Source: Jimgerdemannia flammicorona (lineage: Eukaryota > Mucoromycota > Endogonomycetes > Endogonales > Endogonaceae). Taken from it: a stretch of 15,952 bases of DNA. The stretch lies in assembly GCA_003990745.1 (NCBI GenBank), contig RBNI01003393.1, positions 1 to 15,952 on the forward strand. Reading direction: 5' to 3'. The notes beneath the pieces were generated by a model, which made no database searches, was not told the origin of the DNA, and saw nothing but the letters and a program-made list of their open reading frames with translations. Positions 9,674 through 15,952 of the stretch are shown piece by piece. The translations under genes and the position numbers were made by a program. Numbering within the stretch: the first letter of the stretch is position 1; every line of letters begins with the position of its first letter.

Positions 9674-10545
9674 GTATTCAACAGTATCAAGATTACTGAA
9701 CTAGATTACAAAAAGGAAGAAACCACAAACAAGTACAGCTATACTATTGAAAATGAATTCCTGCTCAAGAAGGAACTTAAGAAAATACTCTATGAATATG
9801 AGGATATACTGACTACAGACTTCAAGAATATCAAGGGAAAGACTCCATACTATTACCATGATATAGACACAAGAGATACTAAACCAATCTACCAAAAAGC
9901 AAGGTCAATTCTGCCAGTCTATTATGAATGACTCAAAGAAGAAATCAAGCAGATAGAAGAAACTGGTATCATCAAAAAAAGCCAGCAGCTCTTGGGCTTC
10001 ACTAGTTGTATTAGCTCTGAAGAAAGAAAGCAAACCAGGATAATTTGCCCCAAGGCTCTACACCAATTACAGAAAACTCAATCAGGCTACAAAGAAGGAT
10101 TACCAACCACTGCCCCTCATTGGTGATATTCTTATAACTCTGAGAAATAAAGTACAGTATTATAGTATCTTATATTTATACTCAGAATTCTACCAGATTG
10201 GTCTCACTGAAGCAGTAAGTGAAAAATCAGCCTTTATCACACCAGACAGAACTTATTTCTATCTGTAATTACTATTTAGAATATACAATATACCAGCAAG
10301 CATTCAGCAAATAATGAACAAAATCTTCTACTATAATATGAGAAGTAGATGATGGTTTATGTAAATGATATTATTATCTACAGCAAGATAGCTGAAGAAC
10401 ATCAGCAGTATATTCAGCAAATGATAGAGAAGCTAAGAAAGCATGACTTTTACATCAAGCCCAAGAAGTGCAAGTTTGGAAAATTGAGATCTCCTATCTT
10501 GATTATATAATTAACTAAGATAGAATATATACAGACCCACTCAAG
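9674..10545 (+). pseudogene. pol: Gypsy reverse transcriptase
   Basis: RT copies element RNA into cDNA in the particle. The N-terminal part reads DIDTRDTKPIYQKARSILPV and EETGIIKKS in the dUTPase frame. It shifts near 9975-9985 at an A-rich run, after which SSSWASLVVLALKK and YRKLNQATKKDYQPLP follow. Next come AFITPDRTYFYL, NIPASIQQIMNKIF and the catalytic box YVND at 10358-10369, where the family has YVDD (GAT to AAT). The conserved order and wording are unmistakable for Ty3/Gypsy RT. Stops and at least two frameshifts are present. Confidence 0.9.
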
Positions 10546-11170
10546 ATTTAAGCAGTGGCAGTATCCCCAAGGCCCACTACTGTAACAGAAGTCCAAGCCT
10601 TCATGAGACTTACCTCATACTACTGCAGATTTATTAGAGAATTCTCCAATATTATAGGCTCAATTTACAAACTCAATAAGAAAGATATTAAGTTCCAATA
10701 AACCAGCAGACAACAAAAAGCATTTGATGAGCTCAAGATCATACTGACTCAAGCACCTATCCTCAGAAGACCCAATTGGACCCAAGAATTCATCCTGCAG
10801 ACAGATGTAAGTATATAAGGACTAGGAGCAGTTTTGGCTCAGAAGAAAGATAAAGTAGAGAATATCATCACATATCTAAGCTAAAGAATCTAAGGAGTAG
10901 AAAAGAAATATGAATCCCACAAGCTTAAATATCTTACTATCATCTGGGTTATAGAGAAGTTCTAATACTATCTTGTGGAAAGATATTTCACTATTCAGAC
11001 AGACCACTCAGCCCTCACTTAGCTAATAACCACTGGGTAATCCAAAGAAATCTATTCTAGATAGATTGTAAAGTTGCAAGCTTATGAGATAACTATTGTG
11101 CATCACTCTAGAAGAACCAATGCATATAGATGCCCTCTCACAGATACTCTGAAGGACCCCCAACCAGCAA
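10546..11170 (+). pseudogene. pol: RT connection and RNase H
   Basis: RNase H removes the RNA strand during cDNA synthesis. The connection region reads TVTEVQAFMRLTSYYCRFI. RNase H includes FILQTDVSI-stop-GLGAVLAQ, with the first catalytic Asp at 10804-10806. YESHKLKYLTIIWVIEKF follows, then IQTDHSALT-stop-L at about 10996-11022, where the family has TDH-x-L-x-W-L (TGG to TAG). Its end reads DALSQ in a shifted frame near 11121-11135. One frame holds over most of the domain with several TAA/TAG stops. Confidence 0.85.
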
Positions 11171-12369
11171 ATCAACCATAAATAAGGAACTCTACTATGG
11201 AATTATCACCTCTCTGAGATAGTGAAAGATATCCAAATATCTAGAAGAATGGACACAAATGATTATCAACAGAACATAGAAACAATTTGAGACTGATGGA
11301 GAAATATTGAAGAAAGGAAAGCTACTAGTTATACCTAAACATAAGAAGGAGTAAGCAATGAAATCAGTATATAAACTTGGCAATCTAAGAGGAATAAATA
11401 TATATAATAAAGTAAGAAGAACAATGTGGTGGCCAGAAATGGAGGAAGATATCAGATGATTTGTCAAGACCTGTGACAGATATCAGAAACAGAAACAAGA
11501 CCAATAAAATTAGGCTCCAGGATTAGCTCATATAGAATCAGTAATCTTCATATATATTACAATAGATATAATTAGCCCCCTATTCTTGACTTTGAATAGC
11601 AACTGATATATCATTATTATCATAGATCTTTTCATAAAATGGATAGAAGCAGGATCTCTCAAAGAAGAAGTCAATATACAGTCAATTACCAATTTCTTCT
11701 ACAAAGAAATCATCTGCAAATTCAAGACTCCAATACAAGTAACAATAGACAGAGGAATGGAATTTATGAACCAGTTCTTTGAGGTTCTTTACAAGAAGTA
11801 CAAGATACAATACATTTGGACTACAGCTTATTACCTCAGGAAAATAGATAAGCAGAAAGAACCAACATGAACCTCAAGAATATTATTGCCAAGATCTATA
11901 ATAACTACAAAAACTGAGATCACTATCTGTCAATAGTATTATCTGCTCTTTGAAATATCTGATCACAAAGCACTCATTTTACCCCTTGAGAGATACTATT
12001 CAGAAAAGAAGATTCTCAAGGAATCTTATTATCTAATAGAGTACTGTATGGAAATACATAGATACAGAAATATAGAGACTATATCAAATCAGGAAGAAGG
12101 CTGAGGATTACATAACCATGACACAGGTACTATAACAGAATAATACAGAGAAAACTCATAAGTCTCTAGAGATTATCAAGATAGAAGACAAAGTTCTGAT
12201 ATATTGGAATATAGTAGAAGCTTCATGATTATGAAAACTGAAGCCTAAGTAGGAAGGACCTTACCTGGTGCAAGATATAAAAGGAACCACCTTGTGGCTA
12301 TAAAAACTCTCAGGCACAATCATCTCTACTTCCATTCACTAAAACCAACTCAAGAAGTATCATGGTTAG
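11171..12369 (+). pseudogene. pol: Gypsy integrase with GPY/F module
   Basis: Integrase inserts the cDNA. The zinc-binding region reads YKLGNLRGI and WWPEMEEDIR, then FVKTCDRYQ, with His to Tyr and Cys to Tyr (11481-11483) changes. The core has its three acidic residues: Asp at 11565-11567, Asp at 11748-11750 in TIDRGMEF, and Glu at 11855-11857 in AERTNMNL. The second and third are about 35 residues apart, as in DDE integrases, with one frameshift between. The GPY/F module reads KPK-stop-EGPYLVQDIKGTTLW near 12242-12289. The frame closes KKYHG-stop at 12367-12369. No chromodomain follows. Confidence 0.88.
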
Positions 12370-12868
12370 TTAATAAAGTATAGCCACAGCCCTCAAGATC
12401 ACTAGTGCTATACAATAAGATATAGAAAGACAATGGTATACTACCAAGCCATCTACAATAGAGGAATTCTTTGATAGTATCCAAAGTATAGTACAGACAC
12501 ATCTGTCATAAATTTTACACTTCAAGGCCTATCAGAACTGAACTGAGTTTCAAGAATACTTTAAGTTGGAACAGTTACTAAACTCACAGTCAGAGATGGC
12601 AAAAGAAGACTAAATTAAAGAGTGTCAGCTCTCTCATACTCAGATCACAATTACTAAATGAGTTAATAAGTTATTTAAAAATGATGAGCCAACTCTAGCT
12701 TATCTTTATAGAGTCATCCCAGGAGACTTTAGATATATCAAGAGATATTATTGAGAGAATATAATAGTATAAATCACATAGTACAAGAAGATACAAATCA
12801 TAGAAGCTTGGGAGTTTGAGTGAATAGGAGTTTTAGAAATGAATTACCTATTCAGGAGGAAGTTGTGA
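12362..12868 (+). pseudogene. Extra 3' ORF between integrase and the 3' LTR, unknown function
   Basis: I do not recognise this protein. An ATG at 12362 overlaps the end of the integrase frame. Its frame can be followed for 168 codons without a frameshift to a TGA at 12866-12868, whose TG opens the 3' LTR. Eleven or so internal stops all fit CAA, CAG, CGA or TGG changed by transitions. It includes TTKPSTIEEFFDSIQSIVQT, TEFQEYFKLEQLL, NDEPTLAYLYRVIPGDFRYI and QIIEAWEFE. It is aromatic and mostly helical-looking, with no signal peptide, membrane segment or chromodomain, so it is not env-like. It could be an accessory protein or a captured host gene fragment. Confidence 0.55.
12854..12862 (+). 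other. Polypurine tract
   Basis: AGGAGGAAG lies three bases before the 3' LTR, where the primer for plus-strand DNA synthesis is expected. Confidence 0.55.
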
Positions 12869-13348
12869 TAGTTGATTTAAATTAGAAACATAGATCAGAA
12901 GAATAGACATTTGATCATAATACCTAAATCTAATTTCCAAATATAGTATAGCCTTACAAATAGCAGTTATAGTATTTCACAAATATTAAAGTTTTCATAA
13001 ATGTTAAACTCTTCACAGATGTTAAAGATCTCACAGATGTTAAAGTTTTGACAATTGTCAAAGATTTAGCAGATATTAAGGATTTAATACTTATAAAAAG
13101 TGACTCATAACTTAGCTACCTTATAGCTAGCAAACTTGTATAAATTTCCTCAATATCTAGAGTAAATAAATCTCAGATCAAAATAGTTCAATGTAAAGAG
13201 AAAGCAAGAGAACTAGTAAGCCTATAGGCAGATATACTTTGAACTCACCCATCCCTACAATTGAGAACTCTGCAGAGTCAAAAAATATCAAGTTTTCAAG
13301 ATACAGAAATCTGATATACTTATACAGTTATGCATCTACTATATTATA
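12866..13348 (+). repeat. 3' LTR, 483 bp
   Basis: It begins TGATAGTT and ends ATTATA. The terminal CA seen in the 5' LTR is TA here, a C-to-T change. It carries the same U3 repeat array (12976-13083) and TATA box (13139) as the 5' LTR. Confidence 0.88.
12976..13083 (+). repeat. Six 18-bp direct repeats in U3 of the 3' LTR
   Basis: Units start at 12976, 12994, 13012, 13030, 13048 and 13066 and follow TTCACARATGTTAAAGAT. Count and register are identical to the 5' LTR array, so the array was already present when the element inserted. Confidence 0.75.
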
Positions 13349-13354
13349 ATAGTA
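13349..13354 (+). repeat. Target-site duplication of the Gypsy element, right copy
   Basis: ATAGTA follows the 3' LTR and matches 6669-6674. Confidence 0.6.
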
Positions 13355-13539
13355 TAGATAATAAACTATATATAGTATAGATAATAAAAATATATAAAAA
13401 GATTGTAGTTGAATATAAATATAGAGAAAAAGTATGTAAGATTGTTGAATATAAATATAAAGTAAAAAAATACCTATTGACAACCTGATTGCTTTTGATC
13501 ATAATATTATTAGATATAATAACTTGCTTCAGTAAGGTA

Positions 13540-13869
13540 GTAAAATAGGTGAGACAGCAAAATGAGTAAGGCAGTAAAATAGGTAAGATGGCAAAATAAG
13601 TAAGTAGTAAAATAGAAAAATGGCAAAATGGATAGAGTGATAAAATATATAAGGTAGCAAAATATTTGAGATAGCAAAATAGATAGAGTAGTAAAGTAGA
13701 TGAGACAGTGAAGTATATAAGATAATAAAATAGATAAGGTGATAAAATATATAAGGTAGTAAAATAAATAAGACAGAAAAATAGATAAGGCAGAAAAATA
13801 GATAAGATAACAAAACAGATAATGTGACAAAATTGACAAAATAGCAAAATAGGTAAGCTGTAAAATAGA
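13540..13869 (+). repeat. 17-bp minisatellite, about 19 units
   Basis: Units follow GCAAAATAGATAAGGYA with point differences and occasional 16- or 18-bp units. Examples start at 13540, 13557 and 13574. On the minus strand all three frames are open, because 17 bp cycles through the frames and repeats every 51 bp (17 residues, LPYLFCYLIYFTTLSIL-like). Those frames are products of the repeat, not genes. The array starts about 190 bp right of the Gypsy element. Confidence 0.85.
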
Positions 13870-13902
13870 ATTATCTTCTGACTTTACTATTATACCTAAA
13901 TA

Positions 13903-14108
13903 TGTCAGAATCATTTTAAGTATAATGTTATATAATACCAAATAAGTATTACATATATAACATTACTTCTCAGTCTTCTTCTAAACAAAATACATAATAC
14001 TGAAGTTTTTTTATTATAATATATATATCAAACAGCTAATATTTACAATATCCAGATTTAACTTAAAGAAAAATACAGAATATTCATCTAAAGAATACTT
14101 AAAAAAAA
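13903..14108 (+). repeat. Dispersed repeat, copy B
   Basis: This is the direct-orientation counterpart of 5282-5576. Shared segments include ATATAACATTA, CTCAGTCTTCTTCTAAACAAA, ACATAATACT and ACTTAAAGAAAAATACAGAA. It ends ATACTT followed by AAAAAAAA. Confidence 0.6.
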
Positions 14109-14594
14109 TATTATATTATATATCATATGGTAGAGAATCTTTATATAAAAATTTCCTTTTTTTAAGATTAATTTTGTAATAATTATCCTTTGTGTAATTG
14201 CAAATTTTTTTCTATAAATTTCCTATCTATTATAAATATAATATTTTCTAAATATTTCAAAATACTCCATATATCTATCTTGTCTTTTTTAAAATCTTTT
14301 AAGCAGTATTTCTTATTAGCTCTATATGATTTTAGATAATTTTATTGATGAGCTTTTCTCCAAATACTTTGATAGTATATATTTTATCTTGATAATAGTC
14401 CATTATATTCAATACATATCTAAGGTAGATATAATAGAGAATATTTTCATTTTGGGTCATTTTGATATTATTATTACTCAGAATTATCTTACTGATAAGA
14501 GTTGCTAATAATAGCTCCTTCTCTTGATTGATAATTGGTTAAAGTGGTTGAGATCTTATTATCTCTTTAATTATATCTTAAATACTTCTATATA
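14109..14594. other. AT-rich CpG-free sequence without a recognisable gene
   Basis: A plus frame at 14326-14508 is hydrophobic and AT-driven. The minus strand gives fragments such as SILKYLENIIFII separated by stops. Neither is convincing as a gene. Confidence 0.35.
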
Positions 14595-14598
14595 TTGA

Positions 14599-14790
14599 GT
14601 TTATCAAAGTTTTTGATGGTATCCTTATCAAAGAGCTTGATGGTATTCTCATTGAAGGGCTTCATAATATCCTCATCAAAGAGCTTAATAGTATTCTTAT
14701 CAAAGGGCTTAATAGCATTCTCATCAAAGGACTTAATAGTATTCTCATTAAAGAGCTTGATGATATTCTCATCAAAGAGCTTATATGATT
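14599..14790 (-). repeat. 24-bp minisatellite, 8 units, possibly from a coding repeat
   Basis: The TCAAAG anchor (or a one-base variant) recurs at 14604, 14628, 14652, 14676, 14700, 14724, 14748 and 14772, exactly 24 bp apart. The minus strand reads an 8-residue repeat KLFDENTI without stops. Two plus frames are also open (SSKSLIVF and DGILIKEL). The period is divisible by three and no unit has an indel, which suggests former coding constraint, and the charged minus-strand reading is the more protein-like. Confidence 0.75.
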
Positions 14791-14799
14791 GTATCCTTA

Positions 14800-15190
14800 T
14801 TAATTAAACTTTTACTATTATTAGTAGCTTAAACAGATTTACTTAACTCTCTCTTATTAATAGATATCTTAGTATTATATCAAGTGGTATCATTTCTTAC
14901 CTCACTTTTAAATTTACCAGAACTTGAACCTTTTTTCTTCTACTTATTAGTAGATATCTCAGTGTTATTTTTAGTGTCATTTTTTGATAATCTTGCTTTC
15001 AGAGTTATTTTCCTCATTATCTTCAATATTATCATTATATTTCTTGTACTTTTTCTTCTTTTTGCCCCTTATACTTTCACTCTCTATAGTATTCCATTAT
15101 CTTCTTATAGTCTTCAAATTCAGAAATAATATCTGTGATAATTTGAAGAATTTCTTATAGATCTTCATTGGTAGATCTGAAAGTCTTATC
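14800..15190 (-). pseudogene. Possible decayed minus-strand coding sequence, unknown
   Basis: I do not recognise it. The minus strand from about 15175 reads RSTNEDL-stop-EILQIITD and then IISEFEDYKKIMEYYRE-stop-KYKGQ, followed in another frame by an acidic, Asn-rich stretch (YNDNIEDNEENNSESK). Stops are TAA/TGA types expected from C-to-T decay. It may continue into the 24-bp array on its left. A transposon Gag-like protein is one possibility. The plus-strand hydrophobic frame at 14884-15129 is its antisense shadow. Confidence 0.25.
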
Positions 15191-15738
15191 TTTATTATTT
15201 TTTAAATAAATAGATATATCATATCTTTAATAGATGTAAATATCTAAAATTCTAACAAACTTATTATAATCTGAGTTTACAGTATACTCCTGAAGAAGAT
15301 AAAGGGTTTGTCAGATTTATATAGAAAGTTGGGAAAGATATCTGTTTTGAGACCTAGAAGAAAAAAGAAAGAGAGAGTTAAGAAAGATAAAATATGATCA
15401 AGGAGTTAAATATTTTATGAGCATTATATTATATAATTAGAGAGCTAGATAAATTACTATTATTTGCTACTCAATAGCCTCACTAATCTTATAGTTTTGT
15501 TACATTATTATATTTTAATCTATAACTTCACTACTTTACTATAGTATCATCATATTATTATAGTCTTATCATATTACCGTAGTCACACTTTAGCATACTA
15601 TATTACTTCAGTCTTGTCTTATATTGACTTTGTCACATTACTTTACTATAGCCTTGTCTATAGTCTGGGCTTAATGATATTATAATTAATTAAAGTCTTT
15701 AAATTTTTATAGACAAATTTGTATAATTGTTATATAAT
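15191..15738. other. AT-rich sequence with imperfect CATATTA-type repeats
   Basis: No gene is visible. Between about 15510 and 15670 a loose 18-20 bp motif around TCATATTACTATAGTCTT recurs. The only CG dinucleotide I found right of 3199 is at 15578-15579 inside it. A purine-rich patch lies at 15350-15400. Confidence 0.4.
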
Positions 15739-15888
15739 AAATTTGAATGAGTTTGAATTCAATTGAAAAATTCAAATCAAATCAAATTCCTCATGTGAGA
15801 AATTTGAATCAGTTCAAATTTGTCATAAGATAAATTTGAGTTAACTTGAATTAATTATATAATAGGCAAATTTAAGTTAATTTGAATT
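15739..15888. repeat. Four AT-rich 21-bp palindrome-like units
   Basis: Units of the form AAATTTGAAT-N-AGTTTGAATT start at 15739, 15800, 15832 and 15868. The second is a perfect 9-bp inverted repeat, AAATTTGAA / TTCAAATTT, around TCAG (15800-15808 and 15813-15821). TATATAATA precedes or follows several units. Confidence 0.55.
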
Positions 15889-15895
15889 TCTCCAA

Positions 15896-15898
<3 letters not shown>

Positions 15899-15952
<54 letters not shown>
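15899..15952 (-). repeat. Poly(T) at the window end, at least 54 nt
   Basis: 54 uninterrupted T run to the last base. If this is a retroposon tail, the element lies on the minus strand beyond the window. It may instead mark a point where assembly stopped. Confidence 0.9.

Larger units (their letters stand above)
6675..13348 (+). mobile_element. Ty3/Gypsy LTR retrotransposon, full length but inactivated; encodes a dUTPase and an extra 3' ORF
   Basis: The element spans 6674 bp between two related LTRs and is flanked by ATAGTA. Gag, protease, dUTPase, RT, RNase H and integrase follow in order on the plus strand. Integrase after RT is the Ty3/Gypsy (Metaviridae) order. All coding parts have stops and several frameshifts. 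Active-site changes are mainly transitions, and no CG dinucleotide was seen in the whole element. The element is therefore a dead, mutated copy. The 6-bp duplication shows it was inserted as a unit and not later rearranged. Confidence 0.9.

Noticed and set aside
12362..12868. Chromodomain or env-like gene at the 3' end of the Gypsy element
   Set aside because: The frame shows no chromodomain aromatic-cage pattern, signal peptide, furin-like site or membrane anchor.
13540..13869. CRISPR array
   Set aside because: Units are contiguous with no unique spacers, and the setting is a eukaryotic transposon block.
13344..13941. Three long Leu/Tyr/Phe-rich minus frames resembling a multi-pass membrane protein
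   Set aside because: They come from the 17-bp minisatellite, which leaves all frames open, and they share the same 17-residue period.
14884..15129. Plus frame with long hydrophobic runs
   Set aside because: Composition is driven by T-rich DNA. The opposite strand gives a charged, more protein-like reading.

Overview
This window looks like a piece of a filamentous fungal genome. It has a compact, intron-containing gene in a CpG-rich stretch of balanced base composition, next to a long AT-rich block of retrotransposons damaged by transition mutations. I cannot fix the phylum from the sequence. The damage resembles RIP or deamination of methylated cytosine.

Positions 1-3262 are the ordinary, CpG-containing part. 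A possible 3'-terminal exon of an unknown gene lies at the left edge (about 45-260). After a gene-poor stretch comes a perfect 103-nt poly(A) run. A minus-strand gene follows (about 3229-1503) that encodes a low-complexity protein built from 32-residue (96-bp) tandem repeats. It has one inferred intron and a very basic C-terminus. A 2-nt deletion in one repeat shifts its frame.

Positions 3263-4815 are a 5'-truncated LINE. It keeps one plus-strand reading frame that begins inside the reverse transcriptase and runs towards a 55-nt poly(A) tail. The frame is broken only by stops, not by frameshifts. A likely target duplication (3253-3262 and 4819-4828) differs only by C-to-T changes.

Positions 4816-15952 are AT-rich. 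At the centre is a nearly complete Ty3/Gypsy LTR retrotransposon (6675-13348) with a 6-bp target duplication, LTRs of about 482 bp, primer-binding site, polypurine tract, Gag with zinc knuckle, protease, RT, RNase H and integrase with a GPY/F module. Two parts are uncommon: a dUTPase domain between protease and RT with all five motif positions recognisable, and an extra ORF of about 168 codons between integrase and the 3' LTR. Every gene in the element is dead. Stops and active-site changes (DTG to DTE, YVDD to YVND, zinc-knuckle Cys to Tyr) fit C-to-T and G-to-A transitions.

The element is flanked by a dispersed repeat (5282-5576 and 13903-14108), 50-bp, 17-bp and 24-bp tandem arrays, AT-rich palindromes and a terminal poly(T). 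By eye I found one CG dinucleotide (15578-15579) between 3199 and the window end. This near-total CpG loss begins almost exactly at the LINE boundary. No rRNA, tRNA or CRISPR array was recognised.
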